A stretch of 6,724 bases of DNA, taken from positions 1 to 6,724 of the forward strand of contig JALSPL010000533.1 in the NCBI GenBank assembly GCA_026985975.1, in the 5' to 3' direction. Under the pieces are notes generated by a model that was not told the origin of the DNA, ran no database searches, and worked only from the letters and a program-made list of their open reading frames with translations. Each line of letters starts with the position of its first letter. Position 1 is the stretch's first letter. Source of the DNA: Anaerolineae bacterium (GTDB lineage: Bacteria > Chloroflexota > Anaerolineae > J102). Below, piece after piece: positions 1 to 6,683 of the stretch. The position numbers and the translations under genes were made by a program.

Positions 1-381
1 CAGGATATGGGGTACAATCTGGTGATTTTCATTGCGGCGTTGCAGGGGATTCCCAAGAACATCACCGAGGCTGCGCGCATCGACGGCGCCAACACCTGGC
101 AGTTGTTCTGGCGCATTACGATTCCCTTATTGATGCCCACCATCCTTCTGACTTCGGTGTTGACCATGATTTCCGCGTTTCAGGTGTTCGATATCATCCA
201 GGTGATGACCGACGGCGGGCCGCGCGATCAGACGCAGGTGCTCTTGTTGAATATCTACAACTACGCCTTTCGATATCAGAAAATGGGCTGGGCTGCCGCC
301 GTGTCGCTGGTGTTCTTCTTGCTGGTTCTGACGATTTCAATTGTACAGAGTCGCTTTCTGCGAACTGATTGGGAGTATTGA
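1..381 (+). CDS. Carbohydrate ABC transporter permease, MalF/UgpA type (3' part only)
   Basis: This is the C-terminal 126 residues of an inner-membrane permease subunit of a CUT1-type sugar importer; the frame is open from base 1, so the start lies left of the window. The EAA loop that docks with the ATPase is clear: EAARIDGA starts at residue 23 of the visible part and is followed by [12 protein letters not shown], with the conserved G29 and P42. Two hydrophobic segments follow, the second near the C terminus, and the ending (RFLRTDWEY) is typical of MalF/UgpA/LacF-like permeases. The motif [11 protein letters not shown] is also typical of this subunit. The next gene is the partner permease, 2 nt downstream, so the two should form the heterodimeric channel. 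The family assignment is firm. The sugar cannot be read from the permease, but the downstream alpha-galactosidase suggests an alpha-galactoside or related oligosaccharide. Confidence 0.93.
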   Translation, partial: QDMGYNLVIFIAALQGIPKNITEAARIDGANTWQLFWRITIPLLMPTILLTSVLTMISAFQVFDIIQVMTDGGPRDQTQVLLLNIYNYAFRYQKMGWAAAVSLVFFLLVLTISIVQSRFLRTDWEY

Positions 382-383
382 GC

Positions 384-1241
384 ATGAATGCATCCTCCTC
401 CATCCACCCCAAAGGCCAGAGAAAATTCAAGATCCACTACGCCTATTTCATCCTCATCCCCCTGGCGCTCATCGATCTGGTGCCCTTCGTGTGGATGATC
501 CTGGGCTCATTTAAGAGTGGGGCTGAGATTCGACAAATCCCCCCCACTTTTTTCCCTCATCATTTTACGCTGGATAATTACCGCACTGTTCTCAGCGATC
601 CCAACCTGCCCCTGGCAACCTTTTATCGCAATTCCGCAATCATCGCTTTGGCCAATGTGGTGCAGGTGTTGTTTACCAGTTCTCTTTTTGGCTATATCTT
701 TGCAAAATACAATTTCAAGGGCAGGAAGATACTGTTTTGGTTCATCCTGGCCACAATGATTATACCCAGTCAGGTGACCATGATTCCTGGCTATCTTATC
801 CTGGCCAAACTTCATTTGATCAACAAGCTATGGGCGCTGATTATCCCCTCGGCTATTGACGCCTTTGGCATCTTCCTCTTCCATCAGTTCGCCTATTCCA
901 TCCCCAATGAACTCATTGACGCAGCCCGGGTGGATGGCGCCTCAGAATTTCAAATCTACTGGCGCATTGTCCTGCCCCAATTCAAGCCCGCCCTGGCCAC
1001 CATGGGCTTGCTGACCTTCATGTTCAACTGGAACGCCTACTTATGGCCGTTGATTGTGTTGACCGAACAAAATGTACGTACGTTGCCAATCATTCTCACC
1101 TGGTACTCCACGCGCATGGGCAACAAATATCATCTGACCATGGCTGCCGCGGTCCTGGTCGTCATGCCCGTATTGATAGCCTTCGCTTTTGTTCAACGTT
1201 GGATCGTCGAAGGCATCACCCTTTCTGGGATGAAAGGATAA
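384..1241 (+). CDS. Carbohydrate ABC transporter permease, MalG/UgpE type
   Basis: This is the second permease subunit of the sugar importer, 285 residues, a normal length for MalG-like proteins. About six membrane segments can be seen, near residues 18-40, 84-106, 116-139, 150-170, 205-227 and 252-272. The cytoplasmic ATPase-docking loop is present as IDAARVDGASEFQIYWRIVLP (the last P is residue 198), with D179 in place of the usual E of the EAA motif. Also typical are LDNYRTVL near residue 63, FNWNAYLWPL near 214 and the C-terminal VEGITLSGMKG. ATG at 384 is preferred over an in-frame TTG at 369, because GGGAG at 371-375 lies 8 nt upstream of the ATG and the previous gene stops at 381. Both permeases should pair with a solute-binding protein and an ATPase encoded elsewhere. 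Parts of this gene are AT-richer than the genes downstream of position 1440. Confidence 0.95.
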   Translation: MNASSSIHPKGQRKFKIHYAYFILIPLALIDLVPFVWMILGSFKSGAEIRQIPPTFFPHHFTLDNYRTVLSDPNLPLATFYRNSAIIALANVVQVLFTSSLFGYIFAKYNFKGRKILFWFILATMIIPSQVTMIPGYLILAKLHLINKLWALIIPSAIDAFGIFLFHQFAYSIPNELIDAARVDGASEFQIYWRIVLPQFKPALATMGLLTFMFNWNAYLWPLIVLTEQNVRTLPIILTWYSTRMGNKYHLTMAAAVLVVMPVLIAFAFVQRWIVEGITLSGMKG

Positions 1242-1255
1242 TATGTGATTTTTGC

Positions 1256-1263
1256 AAAAGGAG
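1256..1263 (+). promoter_or_regulatory. Ribosome binding site of the GH4 gene
   Basis: AAAAGGAG lies 6 nt before ATG 1270. It is the strongest Shine-Dalgarno match on the plus strand of this window and fixes the start of the GH4 gene. It sits in a 28-nt gap that contains no visible terminator or promoter. Confidence 0.85.
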
Positions 1264-1269
1264 TGATTC

Positions 1270-2601
1270 ATGACGAAAATAGCCTTTATCGGCGCTGGAA
1301 GCCTGGAATTCACCTTTGAATTGGTGAGAGACATTCTTACTTTTCCTTTGTTAGAAGACGCCACGCTGGCCCTGATGGATATTGATCCTGAACGACTGAC
1401 CTGGGCCAAGCAGGGAGTGGAAAAAATTGTCACCGCTGGGAATTATCCCGCCCGGGTGGAGGCCACGCTGGATCGGGCCGAGGCCCTGAAAGACGCAGAC
1501 GTAGTGCTCACCACCATCCTGGCCGGTTCCACCGAGGTGTGGCGGCACGACATTGAGATCCCCAAGAAGTACGGCGTGGACATTAACGTCGGCGACACCC
1601 GTGGCCCCAGCGGCATCTTTCGCTTCCTGCGCACCATCAATCCTATGATGGCGATCGTGCGGGACATGGAACGCTACTGCCCCGACGCCGTGCTCCTGAA
1701 CTACACCAATCCCATGGCCATGCTGGTCTCCGCCATCCAGAAGCAATCGTCCATCACGGTGACGGGCCTGTGCCATTCGGTGCAGGGCACGGCCATGATG
1801 CTGGCCCGCTGGATCGGCGCTCCCTTCGAGGAGATCAACTATCTCTGTGCGGGCATCAATCACATGGCCTGGTATCTGGAATACAAATGGAAGGGGCAGG
1901 ACGCCTATCCCCTCATCTACGAGGCCGTCACCCAGCGTCCCGAGATTTACAACGAAGAGATTGTTCGCAATGAGATGTTCCTGGCCCTGGGCTACTACGT
2001 CACCGAATCCAGCGGCCATAATTCGGAGTACAACTGGTGGTTCCGCAAGCGCCAGGACCTCATCGAGCAGTATTGCCTGCCCGGCACCGGCTGGAATCCG
2101 GGCGAATACGCCTACATCCTCAAAGAGTACCAGCGCCGGGAGCATGTCTGGAAAGATGAGGTCAAGGCCTGGTTGAACAAGCCGATGACGAAGGAGGATC
2201 TGCAACGTGGGCATGAATACGCGGCCTATATCATCAACGCGCTGCAAGGGGGCGAGCCATTCAAATTCAACGGCAACGTGCCCAATACCGATTTGGTAAG
2301 CAATCTGCCCCAGGGGGCGTGTGTTGAAGTGCCCGTCTGGGTGGATCGCTCCGGTTTTCAGCCCGTACACGTGGGCCCGCTGCCGCCCGAAGTCGCCATA
2401 ATGACCAACCTATCCAGCAGCATCGAGGAGCTGGCCATCCAGGCCTCCATCGAGGGCGATCCCGAACTGGTTTACAAAGCCATCATCCACGATCCCCTGA
2501 CCGCCGCCGTGCTCTCCCTGCGGGAAATCCGGGAGATGGTGAATGAGCTGTTTTCTGTTCACAAGGACTTTCTCCCCCAGTTCAAAACCCACCGCGTCTG
2601 A
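1270..2601 (+). CDS. melA: Glycoside hydrolase family 4 alpha-galactosidase (MelA-like)
   Basis: This 443-residue protein is close to the length of E. coli MelA (about 450). GH4 enzymes are cytoplasmic, use NAD+ and a divalent metal (usually Mn2+), and cleave by transient oxidation at C3 followed by elimination. An N-terminal Rossmann fold is shown by KIAFIGAGS (residues 3-11) and the acidic strand end LMDIDP (35-40). NYTNPMAM (144-151) is the conserved GH4 core. GLCHSVQGT (166-174) carries the CHSV signature associated with alpha-galactosidases rather than the CHE or CNVP types. [12 protein letters not shown] (193-204) contributes the metal-binding His198 that partners Cys168. Further MelA-like blocks are [16 protein letters not shown] (233-248) and [15 protein letters not shown] (345-359). 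No signal peptide is present, so the substrate must be imported, which fits the upstream permeases. A related specificity such as another alpha-galactoside or alpha-glucoside cannot be excluded. Confidence 0.93.
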   Translation: MTKIAFIGAGSLEFTFELVRDILTFPLLEDATLALMDIDPERLTWAKQGVEKIVTAGNYPARVEATLDRAEALKDADVVLTTILAGSTEVWRHDIEIPKKYGVDINVGDTRGPSGIFRFLRTINPMMAIVRDMERYCPDAVLLNYTNPMAMLVSAIQKQSSITVTGLCHSVQGTAMMLARWIGAPFEEINYLCAGINHMAWYLEYKWKGQDAYPLIYEAVTQRPEIYNEEIVRNEMFLALGYYVTESSGHNSEYNWWFRKRQDLIEQYCLPGTGWNPGEYAYILKEYQRREHVWKDEVKAWLNKPMTKEDLQRGHEYAAYIINALQGGEPFKFNGNVPNTDLVSNLPQGACVEVPVWVDRSGFQPVHVGPLPPEVAIMTNLSSSIEELAIQASIEGDPELVYKAIIHDPLTAAVLSLREIREMVNELFSVHKDFLPQFKTHRV

Positions 2602-2602
2602 G

Positions 2603-3466
2603 ATGTCTTTTGAGCGGCGTTGTGTGCTCCTGACTCTGCTGCTCGCGCTCATGCTATCGGGCAGCGCTTGCGCCCGTACCGCTCCGCCTGTACCATCCCC
2701 CAGCATCATGTCCGAAACCCCAATCGCTGATTTCGTTCCCCATCCTGCCTGGTGGCAGCCGCAGCCAGGCCTGACCTGGCAATGGCAACTGACCGGGAAA
2801 CTCGACATGGATCTGCACACCGATGTCGTCGATATTGATCTCTACGTTGGACAATCCGTGATCGATTATTACCACAGCCGGGGGACGCGGGTCATTTGTT
2901 ATATCAGCGTCGGCTCTTTCGAAAACTGGCGCCCCGACGCGACGCAATTTCCAAAGGAGGTGCTGGGCAAGGATTATGAGGGCTGGAGCGGGGAGAAATG
3001 GCTGGACATCCGCCGCATCGACCTCCTCGCGCCCATTATGCTCGCTCGCCTGGACTTGTGCGCGGCCAAGGGTTTTGATGCCGTGGAGCCGGACAACATG
3101 GAAATCTACGGCGAAAACACTGGCTTTCCCCTCACCTACCAGGACCAGTTGCGGTATGTCCAATGGCTGGCCGAAGAGGCCCACAAGCGAGGGCTGGCCA
3201 TGGGCCAGAAAAACGCGCCCGATATGACCCGGGATCTGGTGGACGTCCTCGACTTCGCCATCCTCGAAGATGCGTTCTACTACCATTGGGCCGAAGACAT
3301 GAAACCTTACGCCGACGCAGGCAAGGCGGTCTTTGCCGCCGAATACACCGATATGCCCGGAGATTTCGAAGAGGCCTGCCGCCAGTCCCGACGGCTGAAA
3401 TTCAGCGCCATCCTCAAACACCGCGACTTAGACGCGTGGGTGAAATTCTGTCCTGACCAACCATGA
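2603..3466 (+). CDS. GH114-like (endo-alpha-1,4-polygalactosaminidase family) secreted protein or lipoprotein
   Basis: From ATG 2603 the product has 287 residues and starts with a clear export signal: SFERR, a hydrophobic stretch (residues 8-19), then SGSACARTA. Cys23 could be a lipobox cysteine, although -3 is Gly rather than Leu; ACA followed by RTA would also suit signal peptidase I. After a Pro/Ser-rich linker (28-38) comes a TIM-barrel domain of the GH114/TM1410 family. The main blocks are TWQWQLTGKLD (58-68), DIDLYVG (77-83), VICYISVGSFENWRPD (97-112), GEKWLDIR (130-137), GFDAVEPDNMEIY (157-169), GQKNAPD (201-207), DFAILEDAFYY (217-227) and VFAAEYTD (243-250). Asp164 and Glu222 are the likely catalytic-site acids by family pattern. 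Family members have been reported to act on alpha-1,4-linked galactosamine polymers, but many are untested. An in-frame ATG at 2543 would overlap the GH4 gene by 59 nt and spoil the signal peptide; ATG 2603 follows the GH4 stop by 1 nt. Confidence 0.88.
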   Translation: MSFERRCVLLTLLLALMLSGSACARTAPPVPSPSIMSETPIADFVPHPAWWQPQPGLTWQWQLTGKLDMDLHTDVVDIDLYVGQSVIDYYHSRGTRVICYISVGSFENWRPDATQFPKEVLGKDYEGWSGEKWLDIRRIDLLAPIMLARLDLCAAKGFDAVEPDNMEIYGENTGFPLTYQDQLRYVQWLAEEAHKRGLAMGQKNAPDMTRDLVDVLDFAILEDAFYYHWAEDMKPYADAGKAVFAAEYTDMPGDFEEACRQSRRLKFSAILKHRDLDAWVKFCPDQP

Positions 3467-5043
3467 ACCGACATCGCAACAAGTCGCTGAATCGCTACGA
3501 CGCCGGGCTGGCGGGATTGGCGTTCTTGCTGCCCCTGGCGCTTTACGTCCGCACCCTCACGCCGGGCCTGCTTCCTGGCGACAGCGGAGAGTTTCAGACC
3601 CTGGTCTTTCTGTGGGGAGATACGCATCCCACGGGCTACCCGGTCTACCTGACGCTGGCGAAGCCGCTATCCCTCCTGCCCCTGCACGACATCGCCTGGC
3701 GGGTCAATCTGTTCAGCGCCATCATGGCGGCGCTGGCCGTGGCCGGATTTTACATCGCGGCCCGGCAACTGACCCGATTTCGGGCGCTGGCGTTGGCGGG
3801 CGCGCTTTTACTCGCGGTCGGAACCACTTTCTGGTCCCAGGCCATCATTGCTGAGGTGTATGCGCCCGGTGCGGCCTTCCTCATCGCCATTCTGGGCCTG
3901 CTGCTGTGGTGGGATGCGACGAACTCCGATTGGATGCTGCTCGTTGCCGGGACGCTGGGCGGGCTCAGTCTGGGCGTGCACATGAGCGTGGCGCTGATCG
4001 CGCCGGCAGTTCTGCTTTTTCTGCTCCTGCATTGGCGGCGCGGCTGGCGCATGTGGGGAATGGCCGCCGCGGGCGCGGTGGCGGGCCTGGCGCTCACCCT
4101 GACGCTTTTCTGGCTCATCGATCGCCACAACCCCTCCGCCAACTATTTCCATGCCGTCATCCTGCCCTCCATCAGCGCCTGGGGGATGACGCCAGCGGAC
4201 CTGAATTCACCCTGGAAGCGGCTCTGGTTTGGTTGGAGCGCACAGCAATTCCGCCCCTTCATGTATCAGACCGACGTCCTGGGCGAGCAGTCCAATCAAT
4301 TCTGGCAAGGCCTGCCTGCAGAGATCGGCGGCGTCACGCCCTGGCTGGCGGTGTTTGGGGGCATTTGGCTGCTGTGGAAACGAACGCGAGCGGGCCTGTT
4401 GCTCCTCTCGGCGCTGGCGACGCAACTGCTGTTCGTCTTCACCTACGCCATCTGGGACCTGTACGTCTTCTTCATTCCCGCCTACATCCTCATTCTCCTG
4501 CTGGCTGTCGCGGGCTTGGGCGCCATCGCAGCAGGCGCGCTGGGGCTGATCAGAAAAATCGCGCCGGAAAACACGGCAAACTGGATGGGCGCAGCGATCC
4601 AAATTGGTTTGGCCCTGCTTTTACTGGGAGGCGTGGCCTGGCCCATCTTCCGGCCTCAAAAAGATGCTGTGCTCACCGGGGTCGACCCCTTCGATTTCGA
4701 GGAATATCCGGCGTACAATCCGCAACTGCTACCCATCGCCCAATCAACCGTCTCCGCCCTGCCCGCGGACACCATTCTCTTCACCGATTGGGACGCCATC
4801 TGGCCTTTGTACTACGCGGCTCAAATCGACGCTCATCGCGCGGACCTGATTTTTCACGAAACCTATCCCCGGGACGATCGGCCCGAGCTGGCGGATTCGG
4901 CCATCACCTACATCCGCCAACAGATCGACCAGCACCCCATCTTTTTTAGCGAACGGGAATCGAAATTGCAACAGGCGGGTTTTCGACTGCGCATCGTGCG
5001 AATCGGGCCGCAGCGCCTGTTCCGCGTGGAGAAACAACCATGA
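3463..5043 (+). CDS. DUF2723 family polytopic membrane protein, probable GT117-type glycosyltransferase
   Basis: This 526-residue membrane protein belongs to the DUF2723 family, related to TMEM260, a eukaryotic protein O-mannosyltransferase (GT117). The N-terminal GT-C-like signature is intact: LTPGLLPGDSGEFQ (residues 32-45) with Asp40 and Glu43, then HPTGYPVYL (55-63). WSQAIIAEVYAP (124-135) is another family block, and YAIWDLYVFFIPAYI (328-342) matches the later conserved loop and helix. About 9-10 hydrophobic helices lie between residues 12 and 395. They are followed by a soluble C-terminal region of about 130 residues containing TILFTDWDAIWPLYYA (437-452), probably extracytoplasmic. The start overlaps the preceding stop (ATGA at 3463-3466) with no strong SD, so expression is likely coupled to the GH114-like gene. 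By family it should transfer a sugar from a lipid-linked donor; donor and acceptor are unknown. The family call is secure, the activity is inferred. Confidence 0.9.
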   Translation: MNRHRNKSLNRYDAGLAGLAFLLPLALYVRTLTPGLLPGDSGEFQTLVFLWGDTHPTGYPVYLTLAKPLSLLPLHDIAWRVNLFSAIMAALAVAGFYIAARQLTRFRALALAGALLLAVGTTFWSQAIIAEVYAPGAAFLIAILGLLLWWDATNSDWMLLVAGTLGGLSLGVHMSVALIAPAVLLFLLLHWRRGWRMWGMAAAGAVAGLALTLTLFWLIDRHNPSANYFHAVILPSISAWGMTPADLNSPWKRLWFGWSAQQFRPFMYQTDVLGEQSNQFWQGLPAEIGGVTPWLAVFGGIWLLWKRTRAGLLLLSALATQLLFVFTYAIWDLYVFFIPAYILILLLAVAGLGAIAAGALGLIRKIAPENTANWMGAAIQIGLALLLLGGVAWPIFRPQKDAVLTGVDPFDFEEYPAYNPQLLPIAQSTVSALPADTILFTDWDAIWPLYYAAQIDAHRADLIFHETYPRDDRPELADSAITYIRQQIDQHPIFFSERESKLQQAGFRLRIVRIGPQRLFRVEKQP

Positions 5044-5954
5044 AAAACTATGACGTTCTGGTCGCGGGGGAGATCAACCCCGACCTGATTCTCAGCGGCG
5101 ATGTCACGCCTGCATTCGGGCAGGTGGAGAAATGGGTGGAAGACGCTACGCTGACCGTGGGCTCCTCCTCGGTCATCTTCGCCTGCGGCGCCGCCCGTCT
5201 GGGCCTGAAGGTCGCTTTCATCGGTCACTGCGGCGACGATCTCTTCGGGCAATTCATGTTGACCGAGATGAGGCGGCGACGCGTGGACGTCAGTCATGTC
5301 AAGGTGCATTCAGAGGAGCGCACGGGCCTGAGCGTCATCCTCAACCGGGGAGAAGACCGGGCCATCCTCACCTATCCGGGCCTCATTCCCGCCCTCCAGG
5401 CCGAGGACATCCCCGACGCCTTGCTGGCCCGCAGCCGCCATCTGCACATCGCCTCCTACTTCCTGCAAACCTCACTCCGGCCAGACCTGCCCGATCTCTT
5501 CGCCCGAGCCCACGCCTGGGGCCTCACCATCTCCCTGGACCCCAACTACGATCCCAGCGAGCAATGGGCGGGCTTCGATGAGCTGCTGGCCCTGACCGAC
5601 CTCTTCCTTCCCAACGAAAGAGAGGCCTTGTCTCTGACCCGCGCCGCCTCTGTGGAAGCAGCAGCGACGCAATTGGCCGAAGTCACGGGCGTGGCGGCCA
5701 TCAAGCTGGGCGCTGCGGGCGCGGTGGCCGCGCAGGGCGATGATCTCGTCCGGGCATCCTCCATCCCCGTGCGGGTAGTCGACACCGTGGGCGCGGGCGA
5801 CAGCTTCGACGCCGGGTTCATCTATGGCTTTTTGCAAGGCTGGCCCCTGGTCCGCTCCCTGCGCCTGGCCGCGATCTGCGGCGCGCTTTCCACCCGCCAA
5901 CCGGGCGGCGTGAACGCCCAACCCACTCTGGAAGAAGCCCTGTCCCGCATCTAA
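5040..5954 (+). CDS. PfkB (ribokinase-like) family carbohydrate kinase
   Basis: This 304-residue cytoplasmic kinase has the usual length and motif order of PfkB enzymes, which transfer the gamma-phosphate of ATP to a sugar or nucleoside hydroxyl. [11 protein letters not shown] (8-18) is the N-terminal substrate-side strand. [20 protein letters not shown] (41-60) with GDDLFGQ (65-71) is the first signature region, in the variant that lacks the GGxxxN asparagine. RTGLSVILN (94-102) contributes to the lid, SLDPNYD (165-171) and PNEREAL (191-197) are conserved, and IKLGAAGA (221-228) precedes the ATP site. [13 protein letters not shown] (248-260) is the second signature, with Asp254 as catalytic base and GAGD as anion hole. 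ATG 5040 overlaps the previous stop (ATGA) and has GGAG 8 nt upstream. The substrate cannot be assigned; in this operon a sugar freed by the GH4 enzyme or an intermediate of its catabolism is the natural guess. Confidence 0.94.
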   Translation: MKNYDVLVAGEINPDLILSGDVTPAFGQVEKWVEDATLTVGSSSVIFACGAARLGLKVAFIGHCGDDLFGQFMLTEMRRRRVDVSHVKVHSEERTGLSVILNRGEDRAILTYPGLIPALQAEDIPDALLARSRHLHIASYFLQTSLRPDLPDLFARAHAWGLTISLDPNYDPSEQWAGFDELLALTDLFLPNEREALSLTRAASVEAAATQLAEVTGVAAIKLGAAGAVAAQGDDLVRASSIPVRVVDTVGAGDSFDAGFIYGFLQGWPLVRSLRLAAICGALSTRQPGGVNAQPTLEEALSRI

Positions 5955-6364
5955 CCGGACGGCAAGAGCACTGTCACCTCGCTGAAGCGGCGGAAATGTT
6001 TTTGATCAAACGTGAAAATTTGCAAGACGTCTTCTCCGATCATCCACGCCGCGTTATAGGCATCGATGAAATCCACGTTTTTGTCCGCATACCAGGTAAT
6101 CGCCTGAGTGATCATTTCCGCCTCAGGGATAGTCAGTCCCGGCGTATTGAGGATGATCAACACATACTCCTGAATGGTGGATCGGGGCAATCGATAGGCC
6201 GATTCCATGACCCACACCAGTTCCGCCATGACCATGGCATTGCTGACAAGCTGCAACTCCCCCGCAGCGGCTCTTGTCAACAGCCGCTCGACTGCCTCAG
6301 CCTGTTCCGAAATATCATTGGTCAGATAGCGTAGAAAGATATTGGCGTCGACAAAGTAATTCAT
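5951..6364 (-). CDS. vapC: PIN-domain toxin, VapC type
   Basis: This 137-residue protein is a single PIN domain, the Mg2+/Mn2+-dependent ribonuclease fold of VapC toxins. All the acidic metal ligands expected of an active enzyme are visible: Asp6 in MNYFVDANIF, Glu48 in VMAELVW, Asp98 in NVDFIDAYNA (with Asp101 nearby) and Asp120 in IFTFDQKHF. ATG 6364 is chosen because it begins exactly at the PIN fold and overlaps the antitoxin stop as ATGA; starting 27 nt earlier would only add nine residues (MGRKTERES) that come from the antitoxin gene. VapC proteins usually cut tRNA or rRNA at specific sites; the target here cannot be predicted. The gene converges on the PfkB kinase gene and their stop codons overlap. 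The module appears intact. Confidence 0.92.
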   Translation of the reverse strand: MNYFVDANIFLRYLTNDISEQAEAVERLLTRAAAGELQLVSNAMVMAELVWVMESAYRLPRSTIQEYVLIILNTPGLTIPEAEMITQAITWYADKNVDFIDAYNAAWMIGEDVLQIFTFDQKHFRRFSEVTVLLPSG

Positions 6365-6609
6365 GCTTTCCCGCTCCGTTTTTCGGCCCACTCGCTCATT
6401 ACCTTTTTCCGAATCGCGTCGAAATCCTGGGGTTCAGAAACCTGTATCACGCCGCGCAGATCGAGCAACGTGCGCCTGATCGGTTTTACCCGCACTTCAT
6501 CACCTTCGCGCAAAAAAATGACGCGATCCCCTTCGGAAATATCCAACCATTCTCGCACCTTTTTAGGAAGCGTAATTTGACCGCGACGGCCAATTTTCGT
6601 TGCTGACAT
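6361..6609 (-). CDS. vapB: AbrB/MazE/SpoVT-type antitoxin of the VapC partner
   Basis: This 82-residue protein has an N-terminal swapped-hairpin (AbrB/MazE-like) DNA-binding domain: TKIGRRGQITLPKKVREWL (residues 4-22), then GDRVIFLREGDEVRVKPI (27-44). The C-terminal tail TLLDLRGVIQ (47-56), ending in a charged helix (FDAIRKKVMSEWAEKR, 63-78), is the usual toxin-neutralising extension. ATG 6609 is preferred over a longer in-frame start at 6708, because CAGGAG lies 6 nt upstream and the extra N-terminal residues would come from the AT-rich promoter region. It should bind and neutralise the PIN toxin and, in complex with it, repress its own promoter. The stop codon overlaps the toxin start (ATGA on the minus strand), the standard antitoxin-first, coupled arrangement. 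Confidence 0.92.
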   Translation of the reverse strand: MSATKIGRRGQITLPKKVREWLDISEGDRVIFLREGDEVRVKPIRRTLLDLRGVIQVSEPQDFDAIRKKVMSEWAEKRSGKA

Positions 6610-6615
6610 TTTATA

Positions 6616-6621
6616 CTCCTG
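6616..6621 (-). promoter_or_regulatory. Ribosome binding site of the antitoxin gene
   Basis: On the minus strand CAGGAG lies 6 nt upstream of ATG 6609. It supports the short start for the antitoxin. No comparable SD is seen before the toxin, which fits coupled and lower toxin translation. Confidence 0.8.
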
Positions 6622-6638
6622 ACATTCAATAGATCGAC

Positions 6639-6650
6639 TGATAAATATCA
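6639..6650. promoter_or_regulatory. Candidate operator, inverted repeat at the toxin-antitoxin promoter
   Basis: TGATAAATATCA is an inverted repeat with perfect 5-nt arms (TGATA and TATCA) around a 2-nt centre. It abuts the -10 box and covers the predicted transcription start of the vapBC promoter, where an autorepressor would act. The half-site TATCA also occurs at 6654-6658 and 6673-6677. Binding by the AbrB-type antitoxin is inference. Confidence 0.45.
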
Positions 6651-6678
6651 TTCTATCACGCAATTCTAATTTTATCAA
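6650..6678 (-). promoter_or_regulatory. Sigma70-like promoter of the toxin-antitoxin operon
   Basis: Read on the minus strand, TTGATA (6678-6673) and TAGAAT (6655-6650) are separated by 17 nt. The -35 has one mismatch to TTGACA and the -10 one mismatch to TATAAT. Transcription would start near 6643, giving a leader of roughly 34 nt that contains the antitoxin SD. Confidence 0.7.
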
Positions 6679-6683
6679 GCAAA

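Noticed and set aside
369..383. TTG start for the second permease
   Set aside because: It would overlap the previous gene, and the GGGAG at 371-375 is well placed for ATG 384 instead.
1074..1081. Palindrome GTACGTAC
   Set aside because: It lies inside the second permease gene, encodes ordinary residues, and has no partner sites or promoter context.
1351..2370. Long minus-strand open frame of 339 codons opposite the GH4 gene
   Set aside because: The plus strand encodes a clear GH4 enzyme across the whole span. The antisense translation has no recognisable domain and looks like a GC-rich shadow.
2654..3421. Minus-strand open frame of 255 codons opposite the GH114-like gene
   Set aside because: It lies opposite well-conserved GH114 motifs and its translation resembles no known family.
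3906..4949. Plus-strand open frame of 347 codons in another phase inside the DUF2723 gene
   Set aside because: The translation is rich in Arg, Gly, Ala and His with no domain, as expected from an out-of-frame reading of a GC-rich membrane protein gene.
5996..6606. Plus-strand open frames opposite the toxin and antitoxin genes
   Set aside because: The minus strand encodes complete PIN and AbrB-type proteins with all key motifs; the opposite frames have no domain or SD.
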